From Actinomadura graeca (GTDB lineage: Bacteria; Actinomycetota; Actinomycetes; Streptosporangiales; Streptosporangiaceae), in contig NZ_CP059572.1 in assembly GCF_019175365.1 (NCBI RefSeq), positions 7,192,001 to 7,256,000 of the forward strand: 64,000 nt of DNA, written 5' to 3'. Shown here in pieces: positions 48,676 through 57,021 of the stretch. The position numbers were made by a program, and so were the translations under genes. The notes beneath the pieces are model-generated. The model searched no databases. It was not told the DNA's origin and worked only from the letters and a program-made list of their open reading frames with translations. The stretch's first letter is position 1. Each line of letters starts with the position of its first letter.

Positions 48676-50724
48676 GACCTTCGAGATGTCGACCGGGACG
48701 GTGCGGACGATGCCGGCCGCGGCGTAGGCGGCCTCCTCGTCCAGAGTCTCTTGTTCGAGGAGGACGCCGGCGAGGGAGTCCAGCTTGTCACGGTGGGCGC
48801 GGAGGGTGTCCAGGGCCTCGGAGTAGCACTCGTCCACGATGCGCCGGGCCTCCAGGTCGACCGCGTCGAGGGTGCCCTGCGCGGCGTACTGGCCCATCGG
48901 GTCCATGCCGTCGGGAGGCAGGATCGACAGCGGGCCGACGCGCTGGGACATGCCCCAGCGGCCCACCATGCCCCGCGCGATCTTGGTGACCTGCTCCAGG
49001 TCGCTCTCGGAGCCGGTGGTGATCACGCCGAAGACGAGTTCCTCGGCGGCCATCCCGCCGAGCGCGCCGATGATGCGGCCGCGCAGGTAGCGCTCGTCGT
49101 AGGCGTACCGGTCGCCCTCGGGGGTGGACACGGTGACGCCCAGCGCGCGGCCGTGCGGCACGATCGTGATCTTCCGGACGGGGTCGGCGCCCGGCTGGAG
49201 CATGCCGAGCAGGCCGTGCCCGGACTCGTGGTAGGAGGTCCGGCGCCGCTCCTCGTAGGGCATGACCACGGACCGGCGGGTGCCGAGCTGCACCTTTTCC
49301 AGCGCGGAATGGAAGTCGGCCATGTCGACCGCGCCCTTCTCCCGCTTCACCGCGAGGAGGGCGGCCTCGTTGACGAGGTTGGCGAGCTCCGCGCCGGTCA
49401 TGCCCGGCGTCATCTTGGCGACGGCCGTGATGTCGGCGTCGGCGGCGAGCGGCACCTCACGGGTGTGGACGCGCAGGATCGCGATCCGCCCCTCCAGGTC
49501 GGGCGGGGACACGGCGACCTGCCGGTCGAACCGGCCGGGGCGCATGAGCGCGGCGTCCAGGATGTCGGGGCGGTTGGTCGCGGCGATGACGACGACGCCC
49601 TCGGAGCCGGAGAAGCCGTCCATCTCGGTCAGGATCTGGTTGAGGGTCTGCTCGCGCTCGTCGTGCCCGCCCATGCTGGCGCCGCTGCCGCGGGTCCGGC
49701 CGATGGTGTCGATCTCGTCGATGAAGATGATGGACGGGGCGGTCTTGCGCGCCTCGGTGAAAAGCTCGCGGACGCGGGCGGCGCCGACGCCGACGACCAT
49801 CTCGATGAACTCCGACGCGGCGGCGGAGTAGAACGGGACGTCGGCCTCCCCGGCGACGGCGCGGGCGAGGAGCGTCTTGCCCGTGCCGGGCGGGCCGGTC
49901 AGCAGCACGCCGCGGGGGACGCGGGCGCCCATCCGGCGGTACTTGCCGGGGTCCTTGAGGAAGCCGACGATCTCGCTGAGCTCGGCCTCGACCTCGTCGA
50001 TCCCGGCGACGTCGGCGAACGTGGCGCGTTTCTCGTCCGGCCGGACGGGCTTGGGGGACCGGCCGAAGCCGCCCATGATGCCGCCACCGCCACCGCCCGC
50101 CATCCGGCGCTGGAGCCACACCATCACGCCGATCCACAGACCGACGAACAGCAACGTCGGCAGCAGGGACAGCATCAGGTTGGCGAGGAGCCCGCGGTCC
50201 TCGTTCACCGGCTTGGCCTCGACCTGGACGCCCTTCGCGACCATCTCCGTGTAGATCTTGTCATCGGCGAAGGCGGGACGCAGCGTCTCGAACGCGGTGT
50301 AGGTCTTCTTCGCGTCGCCCTGGCCGGGGACCTGCTGGGCGCTCCTGAGCTTGCCCTGGATCTGATAGCCCTTGGTGTAGACGTCCTTGACGTTCCCCGC
50401 GGACACCTGCTGGGTGAACGCCGTGTAGGGGACGGTCACCTTCTCCTGCTTGCCGGTGATGTGCATCGAGGCGTAGCTGAGCCCGAAGACGACCAGCAGG
50501 AGCAGCCAGAACAGGGAGGTGTTGCGGCCGGGCCTCCAGCCGCCGCCGAGGCCGGGCACCCGCCGCCGCGGGCGCCGCTCGGGCACCCCTTCGGCGCGCC
50601 ACGGCTGGTCGGGATCGTTGCGGGGCGGCACCGACTGGCGTCTGTCGGGCTCGCCGGGACCTGCACGGCGCGCCCTCGCCTCGCTCGGCTGCGGCGCGGG
50701 TCGCTTGGACGGCACGACTGACAT
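48667..50724 (-). CDS. ftsH: ATP-dependent zinc metalloprotease FtsH
   Basis: A 685-aa membrane AAA protease. A disordered Arg/Pro-rich cytoplasmic start (1-66), TM1 about 70-84, an extracytoplasmic FtsH_ext domain (about 95-175), TM2 about 182-204, the AAA module with Walker A GPPGTGKT (277-284), Walker B IIFIDEID (about 332-339) and NRPDILDAALMRPGRFDRQ, and the zinc site HESGH (499-503). It degrades membrane and regulatory proteins. It lacks the usual tilS/hpt/folE neighbours, so it may be a second copy. Confidence 0.95.
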   Translation of the reverse strand: MSVVPSKRPAPQPSEARARRAGPGEPDRRQSVPPRNDPDQPWRAEGVPERRPRRRVPGLGGGWRPGRNTSLFWLLLLVVFGLSYASMHITGKQEKVTVPYTAFTQQVSAGNVKDVYTKGYQIQGKLRSAQQVPGQGDAKKTYTAFETLRPAFADDKIYTEMVAKGVQVEAKPVNEDRGLLANLMLSLLPTLLFVGLWIGVMVWLQRRMAGGGGGGIMGGFGRSPKPVRPDEKRATFADVAGIDEVEAELSEIVGFLKDPGKYRRMGARVPRGVLLTGPPGTGKTLLARAVAGEADVPFYSAAASEFIEMVVGVGAARVRELFTEARKTAPSIIFIDEIDTIGRTRGSGASMGGHDEREQTLNQILTEMDGFSGSEGVVVIAATNRPDILDAALMRPGRFDRQVAVSPPDLEGRIAILRVHTREVPLAADADITAVAKMTPGMTGAELANLVNEAALLAVKREKGAVDMADFHSALEKVQLGTRRSVVMPYEERRRTSYHESGHGLLGMLQPGADPVRKITIVPHGRALGVTVSTPEGDRYAYDERYLRGRIIGALGGMAAEELVFGVITTGSESDLEQVTKIARGMVGRWGMSQRVGPLSILPPDGMDPMGQYAAQGTLDAVDLEARRIVDECYSEALDTLRAHRDKLDSLAGVLLEQETLDEEAAYAAAGIVRTVPVDISKVPG

Positions 50725-50856
50725 TCCCCCCGTCCACCCACCCGGCCCCCGGGCCGGGTGATCAAGATTTTCCCGGATGCGCGACCGCGAGAACGCGGGT
50801 CACGGGAGCCCGGCCGGGCTCCGCGAGGTAAACGGCGCGCGGATCCAGGACGTTCC

Positions 50857-50945
50857 CCGCCCACCAAAGCTAATGTCCTTAGCTAGCCTCTCAGGTAAAG
50901 AGATTAGCTAACAAGCGAATCAAGCTAACCAGAGAGGCCATCATG
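50857..50945 (+). promoter_or_regulatory. AT-rich promoter/operator ahead of a dead gene
   Basis: An AT-rich patch in otherwise GC-rich DNA. TTAGCTA (50879-50885) and TAGCTAA (50905-50911) are exact inverted repeats, with CCTCT/AGAG also pairing inside; GCTAAC recurs at 50926-50931. GAGAGG then precedes an ATG at 50943. This looks like a MarR/ArsR-type operator and a ribosome site, but the frame from ATG 50943 is not a credible protein. Confidence 0.5.
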
Positions 50946-50946
50946 A

Positions 50947-51030
50947 TCCGCCGGCGAGCACTACTTCCGCATCGAGCCCGCCGGGCCCGGCCGCGTCCGC
51001 CTCACCCAGGGCGAGCGGTTCAGCGGGGCG
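50947..51030 (+). pseudogene. relic of an SRPBCC-family gene
   Basis: One frame reads AGEHYFRIEPAGPGRVRLTQ followed by GERFSG, which matches the late strand region of SRPBCC (polyketide cyclase-like) proteins. It has a stop just upstream (50944-50946), no start, and breaks off at the end of the opposing modA gene. A deletion appears to have fused the original promoter, ribosome site and ATG to an out-of-frame internal fragment. The rest of the 50725-51041 gap holds no gene. Confidence 0.55.
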
Positions 51031-51041
51031 GCGACGGGCCG

Positions 51042-51821
51042 TCAGCGCGCCGTCCCGGGACTCGCGAAGCCGTACTTGTTGAACAGCCTCTGCGCGGCGG
51101 GCGTGACCAGCCAGGACACGAAAGCGTCCGCCGCGTCCTCGTGGGGGCCGTCCTTCACCGCCGACGCCGGATACGCCGCCGTGACGTTCAGGCTCGCCGG
51201 AATGGGGACGCTGCTCGCAGCGGCCCCGGCGGAGGCCAGGTCGGTGATGTAGACGAGCCCAGCGTCGGCTTCCCCGGCACGGACACGGTCCAGCACGGCG
51301 CGCGCGCTGATCTCCTCCGACCTCCACCGGACGGTCAGCCCGGCCCGTCCCAGCACCTGCCGCGTGTACCGGCCCACCGGGACGGTCCCGGCGCCGACCA
51401 CGACCCGCAGTCCCGGCCTCGTCAGATCCTGGAGTCCCTGGATGCGCCGCGGGTTCCCCGGCCCGACCGCGATGGTCAGGGAGTTGTGGGCGACGATCGG
51501 GCGCGGCCCCGTCAGGTACCGGTCGGCCTCCCGCATGCTCTCCGCGTCCGCCGTCACCAGCACATCACCGGGATCATGGTCGGACAGCCGTTCGGCCATC
51601 TCCTGCGAGCCGCCGAACTCGAACCGCAGCCGCACACCCGGATGCGCCTGCGTGTAGGCCACGCCCATCTCGCTGAACGCCTCCGTCAGCGACGAGGCCG
51701 CGAGGACGGTGAGCGTCACCGGCCCGGACGACCCGCCGCAGCCCGCCAGGAGGACCGGCAGGGCGAGGAGGGCGAGCAGGGCGGGCGCCCGGAGACGCCG
51801 CCGACCGGGGGAGTCGGGCAT
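51042..51821 (-). CDS. modA: molybdate ABC transporter substrate-binding lipoprotein
   Basis: A 259-aa lipoprotein: signal peptide with lipobox LAGC, then the ModA core LTVLAASSLTEAFSEMGVAY, FEFGGSQEMAERL, then DVLVTADAESM, and the closing EADAGLVYITD segment. ModA binds molybdate or tungstate outside the membrane. No modB or modC lies next to it. ATG 51821 lacks a ribosome site, but TAAGAT (51830-51835, minus) is eight bases upstream, so it is probably leaderless. Confidence 0.88.
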   Translation of the reverse strand: MPDSPGRRRLRAPALLALLALPVLLAGCGGSSGPVTLTVLAASSLTEAFSEMGVAYTQAHPGVRLRFEFGGSQEMAERLSDHDPGDVLVTADAESMREADRYLTGPRPIVAHNSLTIAVGPGNPRRIQGLQDLTRPGLRVVVGAGTVPVGRYTRQVLGRAGLTVRWRSEEISARAVLDRVRAGEADAGLVYITDLASAGAAASSVPIPASLNVTAAYPASAVKDGPHEDAADAFVSWLVTPAAQRLFNKYGFASPGTAR

Positions 51822-51829
51822 ATGACCAG

Positions 51830-51835
51830 ATCTTA
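51830..51835 (-). promoter_or_regulatory. -10 box of leaderless modA
   Basis: On the minus strand TAAGAT ends eight bases before the modA ATG. There is no GGAGG-like element in between. Confidence 0.45.
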
Positions 51836-51932
51836 GGGTGGAGGGGCATCGGCTCCCGTGATTCCGGCCTGGCGTGTCAGTGCCGCGGGCTAATCTCGGG
51901 CCAACCGAGATCCCCCTTCCGGAGGCCCGACG

Positions 51933-52610
51933 ATGCCCCTCGACCTGATGGAACAGCTGCCCGGCGACTGGCGGGAGCGGCTCGACCCGCTGCTCGACCC
52001 GCTCGCCACCGCGGCGCTCGAAGCCTTCGTGGCGGGGGAGTACGACGGGCAGACCATCTACCCGCCGCGCGAGGACCTGTTCAACGCCTTCCGGCACTGC
52101 CCCTTCGACCGGGCCCGCGTCCTGATCCTCGGCCAGGACCCCTACCACGGCCCCGGCCAGGCACACGGCCTCAGCTTCAGCGTCCGCGAGGGGGTGCGGC
52201 TGCCCCCGTCGCTGCGCAACATCTACAAGGAGCTGGCCGGCGACCTGGAGATCCCGCCCGCCACGTCCGGTGACCTCACCCGCTGGGCCGACCAGGGCGT
52301 CCTGCTGCTCAACGCGGTGCTGACCGTCCGCGCCGGCGACGCGGGCTCGCACGCCGGGAAGGGCTGGGAGGACTTCACCGACGCCGCGATCCGCGCCCTC
52401 AACGACAAGACCGACCGGGTCGTCTTCGTCCTCTGGGGCGCCTACGCCCGCAAGAAGGCCCGGCTGATCACCGGCCCGCAGCACACCGTGATCGAGTCGG
52501 CGCACCCGAGCCCGCTCAGCGCCAAGAAGTTCTTCGGCACCCGCCCCTTCAGCGCCGTGAACAAGGCACTCGTCGACGCAGGCCAACCCGAGATCGACTG
52601 GCGGTCCTAA
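51933..52610 (+). CDS. ung: uracil-DNA glycosylase
   Basis: A 225-aa family 1 UDG. The water-activating loop LGQDPYHGPGQAHGLSFSV holds catalytic Asp69, LLNAVLTVRAGDAGSHAGKG is the central block, and SAHPSPLSAKKFFG is the DNA-intercalating leucine loop. It removes uracil from DNA in base excision repair. ATG 51933 follows CGGAGG. Length is normal. Confidence 0.97.
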   Translation: MPLDLMEQLPGDWRERLDPLLDPLATAALEAFVAGEYDGQTIYPPREDLFNAFRHCPFDRARVLILGQDPYHGPGQAHGLSFSVREGVRLPPSLRNIYKELAGDLEIPPATSGDLTRWADQGVLLLNAVLTVRAGDAGSHAGKGWEDFTDAAIRALNDKTDRVVFVLWGAYARKKARLITGPQHTVIESAHPSPLSAKKFFGTRPFSAVNKALVDAGQPEIDWRS

Positions 52611-52612
52611 CG

Positions 52613-52689
52613 GCAATCCCGGCCCAGAGGGGCTCGCCTGGCGGCTGTGTTCATTGCAATCCCGGCCCAAGCGGGCTCGCCTAGCGGCT
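52613..52689. repeat. two 34-bp tandem repeats and further palindromic sequence
   Basis: GCAATCCCGGCCCA...GCTCGCCT(G/A)GCGGCT occurs at 52613-52646 and 52656-52689, identical except for three positions, period 43. The following bases to about 52800 contain ATCGCTTCGCGAT and GGGGCTCGCCTCCGGCTTCG, short self-complementary pieces. TGATCGCGAAGCGA (inverted, 52723-52736) also occurs at 41707. This looks like a dispersed intergenic repeat family. Confidence 0.6.
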
Positions 52690-52851
52690 CGCCCGCTTGA
52701 CCGTGCTTGGGCGAGCGCGTCATCGCTTCGCGATCATCCCGTCGGGGCTCGCCTCCGGCTTCGCCCCGGCGGGCTGGTAGCGCGCTCGCGTGACGGCTGA
52801 GGTTCTCGGACGGCAAGCTCCGGATGACCGCGGCCATCGGGGCGATCGTGG

Positions 52852-53718
52852 TCAGAGGGCCAGGCCGACCGCGAGCAGGACGCCGTAGACGATCTGGAGA
52901 CGGGCGGTCTCGCCCAGGACCGGGATCAGGGCGGGGCCGGACGCGCCGTTCAGCACCTTCTGCGTGGGGGGCACCGACAGCGGCGCGGCCAGCAGCGCGA
53001 TGAGCACCCACGGGTGCGGGGCCGCCAGCGCCAGGACGATCATGAACGGCAGCGCGGTGCAGACGGCGTACATGATCCGTGTCCAGCGGTCGCCGAGGAC
53101 GACGGCGAGGGTCCGCTTGCCCGCGACCCGGTCGGTGGGGATGTCGCGCAGGTTGTTGGCGACGAGCAGGCCGCAGGCCAGCAGCCCGATCGGCACGGCC
53201 GCCGCCCACGCCTCCCAGGGCAGGCCCTCCACCTGGACGTAGACCGTCCCGACGACGGCGACCAGGCCGAAGAACACGAACACCGAGATCTCGCCCAGCG
53301 CCCGGTAGCCGTAGGGGATCTTGCCGCCGGTGTAGAACCAGGCCGCCAGGATCGCCGCGCCGCCGACCAGGAGCAGCCACCACGTCGTCACCGCGGCGAG
53401 GACGAGCCCGGCGACGGCGGCGGCGAGGAAGCTGCCGAGCGCGGCCGCGAGGACCTGCTTGGGCGGCGCCGCCCTCGAGCCGACGAGCCGGAACGGCCCG
53501 ACGCGGTCCTCGTCGGTGCCGCGGACGCCGTCGCTGTAGTCGTTGGAGTAGTTCACGCCGATCTGGAGGACGAGCGCGACGAACGCGGCCAGCAGGGCGC
53601 GCCACCAGACGGCGTGGTCCTCACCGATCGCGACACCGGTTCCGACGACGACGGGGACGAGGGACGTGGGCAGGGTGCGGGGCCGGGATCCGGCGACCCA
53701 TTGGGAGAGCGTGGCCAC
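52852..53718 (-). CDS. menA: 1,4-dihydroxy-2-naphthoate polyprenyltransferase
   Basis: A 288-aa UbiA-family membrane prenyltransferase with about eight helices. The two Asp-rich sites are NYSNDYSDGVRGTDEDRVGP and LLVANNLRDIPTDRVAGKRT; RPRTLPTSLVPVVVGTG at the start is typical of MenA. It joins the prenyl chain to DHNA in menaquinone synthesis. GTG 53718 is the start. No other men gene is next to it. Confidence 0.94.
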   Translation of the reverse strand: MATLSQWVAGSRPRTLPTSLVPVVVGTGVAIGEDHAVWWRALLAAFVALVLQIGVNYSNDYSDGVRGTDEDRVGPFRLVGSRAAPPKQVLAAALGSFLAAAVAGLVLAAVTTWWLLLVGGAAILAAWFYTGGKIPYGYRALGEISVFVFFGLVAVVGTVYVQVEGLPWEAWAAAVPIGLLACGLLVANNLRDIPTDRVAGKRTLAVVLGDRWTRIMYAVCTALPFMIVLALAAPHPWVLIALLAAPLSVPPTQKVLNGASGPALIPVLGETARLQIVYGVLLAVGLAL

Positions 53719-53751
53719 AGTTACCGCGTGTTCTCGTGGGACGACAGGGGA

Positions 53752-55407
53752 CTAACCCCTTGATTCTTCCCGATGATCATGAGTGCTCGGGCGCAGCCGC
53801 AGCGACAGGGCCAGCCCGAGCGCCAGGATCGCGGCGGTGGCCAGGGCCCCGTGCCTGGTCGCGACGGCCAGGCTGGAGTCGGCGGCCCGCGCCTCGACGG
53901 CCATGCCCGGGGTCCGGTGCAGGTCGCGCCCGTACGTCCCGGCGCTCTCCCGCAGCTCGCGGGCGACGGCGGCCTGCCGTTCGGGCGGCAGCCCGGAACC
54001 GGCGAGCCGGTCGGTCATCGCGCCGCCGAGGCTCGTCGCGAACACCGTCCCGATCAGCGCGATGCCGAGCGCGGAGCCGACCTGCCGGGCGGTGGACTGG
54101 GTGCCGGACGCCTGCCCGGCCAGCGCGGGCGGCACGTCCGCCAGCGAGACGTTCGTGAGCTGCGCGGACGTCAGGCCGAGCCCCAGCCCGTACAGCAGCA
54201 TCCACGGCGCGAGCCCGAACCCGGTCGTGGACGCCGAGACGGTCAGGCCGAGCGCGACCACCGCGGCGACCTCCAGCACCATGCCGATCTGCACGACCCG
54301 GTGCGCGCCGCGCCGGTTCGCCAGACGGCCGGCGTAGCCGCCCGACAGGAACGCGCCGATCGCCAGCGGCAGGATCGCGACGCTGATCTGCAGCGGCGAC
54401 GTCCCGTGCACGCCCAGCAGGAACAGCGGCAGGACGAACAGCAGCCCCAGCTCGCCCACGCTGATCAGCGACGAGGCCAGGTTCCCGTGCCGGAAGTTGG
54501 GAATGCGGAACAGCTCCAGGTCGAGCATCACGGCGCGTCCGGCGGCGGCCCGCGCCCGTTCGACGACGACCAGCGCCGCGATCAGCGCGATCCCGAGGCC
54601 GAGGACGACCGGGACCGGCGACAGCCCGGACTCGGGCCAGTCGAGCCCGGCCATCGAGAACGGACGTGTCGACGTCCACCAGCCGTACGCCTGGCCTTCG
54701 ATGAGCCCGCACACCAGGGCGCCGAGCCCGAGTGCCGACAGCAGCCCGCCCACCCAGTCGATCTCGCGGCGGGCGCTGCCGGAGCGTTCCCTGCGCGTCT
54801 CGGGCATCAGCGTGAGCGCCCCCGCGATGAGCGCGGCGCCGAGCGGCAGGTTCACCCCGAACGCCCAGCGCCAGCCGCCCCCGGTGGCGAGCGCGCCGCC
54901 CGCGAGCGGGCCGAGCGCGGCCATGCCGCTGATCAGCGAGCCCCAGATCCCGAACGCGACGGCGCGGTCCCGTCCGGTGAACATCGCGTTCACCGTCGAC
55001 AGCGTCGCCGGGAGGATCATCGAGGCTCCGACGCCCTGCAGGGCGCGCGCGCCGATCAGGGCCCCGCCGCCGCCCGCCACGGCCGCGAGCAGGCTCGCCG
55101 CGGCGAACACCGCGACCCCGGTGACGAACAGGCGCCGCCGCCCGAACAGGTCCCCGGCCCGGCCGAAGGGGATGAGCAGCGCGGCGAACACCAGCGAGTA
55201 GACCGAGGTGACCCACTCGGCGTCCGTGGTCGTCAGGCCGAGGTCGGTGACGATCCGGGGCAGGAGCACGCCCACGATCGTGGCGTCCACAACGATGAGC
55301 GAGACGCCCAGGCTGATGACGACCATGCCGAGCCAGCGGCGGCGGCCGGTGCGCGGCGTCCCCGCCGTGGCCTGCGGCGGCGGGGTCAGGGAAGTGGACT
55401 CGGGCAC
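53752..55407 (-). CDS. MFS transporter, DHA2 (EmrB/QacA) family
   Basis: A 551-aa drug:H+ antiporter with 14 predicted helices. VVDATIVGVLLPRIVTDLGL (motif D-like), RAGDLFGRRRLFVTGVAVFA (motif A) and the GPLAGGALATGGGWRWAFGV motif C are clear. It would export hydrophobic toxins. GTG 55407 appears leaderless: TATCTT (55415-55420, minus) lies seven bases upstream. No adjacent dedicated regulator is seen. Confidence 0.92.
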   Translation of the reverse strand: MPESTSLTPPPQATAGTPRTGRRRWLGMVVISLGVSLIVVDATIVGVLLPRIVTDLGLTTTDAEWVTSVYSLVFAALLIPFGRAGDLFGRRRLFVTGVAVFAAASLLAAVAGGGGALIGARALQGVGASMILPATLSTVNAMFTGRDRAVAFGIWGSLISGMAALGPLAGGALATGGGWRWAFGVNLPLGAALIAGALTLMPETRRERSGSARREIDWVGGLLSALGLGALVCGLIEGQAYGWWTSTRPFSMAGLDWPESGLSPVPVVLGLGIALIAALVVVERARAAAGRAVMLDLELFRIPNFRHGNLASSLISVGELGLLFVLPLFLLGVHGTSPLQISVAILPLAIGAFLSGGYAGRLANRRGAHRVVQIGMVLEVAAVVALGLTVSASTTGFGLAPWMLLYGLGLGLTSAQLTNVSLADVPPALAGQASGTQSTARQVGSALGIALIGTVFATSLGGAMTDRLAGSGLPPERQAAVARELRESAGTYGRDLHRTPGMAVEARAADSSLAVATRHGALATAAILALGLALSLRLRPSTHDHREESRG

Positions 55408-55479
55408 GACTTCAAAGATATGGCCGGACGTGCCGCGCCGCTCACCGACCCCTGCGAAAGGTCCCCGGGACACGGTGTG

Positions 55480-56028
55480 TCACGTGCCGTCACCCCGGAT
55501 GTCGGTGTGGAGGCGGATCTGGCGGACGGGCTCGCCCATGTCGAGCGTCCGGGCGGTCCCGTCGGGGGCCCAGCCCGCGGAGCCGAGGAACGTCCGCATG
55601 ACCTCGTCGTCCTCGAACGCCCAGGTGATCAGCGTTGCGAACCCGTCCTCGCGGAGGAGGTCGGCGGACGCGGCCAGCAGCCGGCTGCCGTGCCCTGCAC
55701 GGCCGTGCAGGGGGTCGACCAGCAGCGCCACCAGTTCCGCCGTCACCGCCGGGTCGAGGTCGGCGTCTTCGGCCGGGCCGTGCGCGGCGAACCCGACGAC
55801 CAGGTCCGCCGCGACCGCCACCAGCAGCCGGTGCCTGGGGCTCGGCGGTGACGCCGCGGCCTCCGCCCACCGCTGCCGCCACGCCGCCAGCGCCTCGGCG
55901 CCGGTGACGCGGTCGAGGACGCCCGCCGGGAGGAGGTCGCGGTAGCCCTGCCGCCACGCGCGCACCTGGATGTCGGCGACGGCGGCGGCGTCCGCGCGCC
56001 GTGCGGGGCGCACGCCCACATCGGCCAT
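55480..56028 (-). CDS. GNAT family N-acetyltransferase
   Basis: A 182-aa acetyltransferase: VRPARRADAAAVADIQVRAW at the start, AELVALLVDPLHGRAGHGSR (acetyl-CoA loop, here RAGHGS) and WAFEDDEVMRTFLGSAGW at the end. Substrate unknown. ATG 56028 is used; GTG 56058 with a -10-like TAGGGT just upstream is a possible leaderless start. The preceding gene region is divergent from nothing close. Confidence 0.85.
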   Translation of the reverse strand: MADVGVRPARRADAAAVADIQVRAWRQGYRDLLPAGVLDRVTGAEALAAWRQRWAEAAASPPSPRHRLLVAVAADLVVGFAAHGPAEDADLDPAVTAELVALLVDPLHGRAGHGSRLLAASADLLREDGFATLITWAFEDDEVMRTFLGSAGWAPDGTARTLDMGEPVRQIRLHTDIRGDGT

Positions 56029-56080
56029 GAGGTCGGGTGTCCTCTCGTCGGGGATCACCGTCCACCCTAGAGCGCGCCGG

Positions 56081-56716
56081 TCAGCGCGGGGGCGCCGCAC
56101 CCGTGCCCGGCTCCGCGCCGGACGGCGGACGGCGGCGGGCACGGTAGGCGCGGGTCTTGGTGCGGTTGCCGCAGACGCGCATCGAGCACCAGGCGCGGGA
56201 GCGGTTCTTGGAGGTGTCGAAGAACGCCCAGCGGCAGGTGTCCTCCTGGCAGACCTTCAGCCGGGTCCACGTGCCGTCCGCCGACGCCTCCATGATCGCG
56301 GCGGCGAGGCGGGCGAGGGCGGTGGCGGCCGTCCCGGGCGGGCCGAGGGGGACGAGCGCGGGCCGGGGGCCCGTGAGCCCGATCCGCAGGGGGAGTGCGG
56401 CGAGGGCACCGTCCAGGCCGTCGGCCGGTCCGCCGCCGTCAGGGGCGGGACTGCCCGGGGGAAGGCTGTCTGGGGCAGGAACGGGCGGGCCGTGGTGGGC
56501 CAGCATCGCGGCGCGCAGCCCTTCCCTCAGCGTGATCGCCCCGGCCAGGTCGGACTCCCCGGCCGCCGCCCCGGAGGGGATGAGACCGTGCCCGGCCAGC
56601 CACTCGGCGAGCCGGGCGGGCGTCGCGAGCCCGTCGGTGCCGGAGTCGACGTCGAGCGTGTTGACGAAGTCCCGCAACAGCGCCGCGGCGCCCTCGCCGG
56701 GACGAGCCTCGGCCAT
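56081..56716 (-). CDS. CGNR zinc finger (ABATE) domain protein
   Basis: A 211-aa protein with an N-terminal ABATE domain (FVNTLDVDSGTDGLATPARL) and a C-terminal CGNR zinc finger, CQEDTCRWAFFDTSKNRSRA then WCSMRVCGNRTKTRAYRARR, with four Cys. Proposed to be stress-linked DNA-binding regulators. AGGAGG sits just before ATG 56716. The promoter region is shared with the divergent small gene at 56839. Confidence 0.92.
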   Translation of the reverse strand: MAEARPGEGAAALLRDFVNTLDVDSGTDGLATPARLAEWLAGHGLIPSGAAAGESDLAGAITLREGLRAAMLAHHGPPVPAPDSLPPGSPAPDGGGPADGLDGALAALPLRIGLTGPRPALVPLGPPGTAATALARLAAAIMEASADGTWTRLKVCQEDTCRWAFFDTSKNRSRAWCSMRVCGNRTKTRAYRARRRPPSGAEPGTGAAPPR

Positions 56717-56795
56717 GAGCCCTCCTGACCTGTTCGCGATCCACCCTACCAATATCGACACCGGTGTTCGTCCTTCGGTGGTTGCAACGATCCAA

Positions 56796-56820
56796 CACCA
56801 GCGTTACGGTTTAGCTGGTG
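56796..56820. promoter_or_regulatory. inverted repeat between CGNR and small-ORF genes
   Basis: CACCAGC (56796-56802) and GCTGGTG (56814-56820) are exact inverted repeats with an 11-base spacer in the divergent promoter region. TACGGT and TAGCTG within it could be -10 elements. ACACCGGTGT nearby (56757-56766) is also palindromic. Binding by the CGNR protein is possible but untested. Confidence 0.45.
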
Positions 56821-56838
56821 TCTACGAACGGAGGACGG

Positions 56839-57021
56839 ATGAACGCGCTGCCCTATCTGGCCAGCCTGGCGGGCCGCCTGCCTCACCGGTACCCGGGCGC
56901 CCGCCACGAGTACGCGCGGCTGCACGCCGACATCGTGGAGGCGCGCCTTGCGGCCCGCGCCCGTGACTCCGAGCGCATCGCGCACCGGTTCGGCCGCGCG
57001 CGGTCCGGGGGTGCCCGGTGA
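56839..57021 (+). CDS. 60-aa hypothetical protein
   Basis: A 60-residue basic helical protein (MNALPYLASLAGRLPHRYPG, then ARLHADIVEARLAARARDSE). GGAGGA lies four bases before ATG 56839. The stop overlaps the GTG start of the VOC gene (GTGA). The ribosome site and coupling support expression; function unknown. Confidence 0.55.
   Translation: MNALPYLASLAGRLPHRYPGARHEYARLHADIVEARLAARARDSERIAHRFGRARSGGAR

Noticed and set aside
50943..51836. Open frame from ATG 50943 with a good ribosome site
   Set aside because: Most of it is antisense to modA and it shows no protein-like features; the ribosome site probably belonged to the lost SRPBCC gene.
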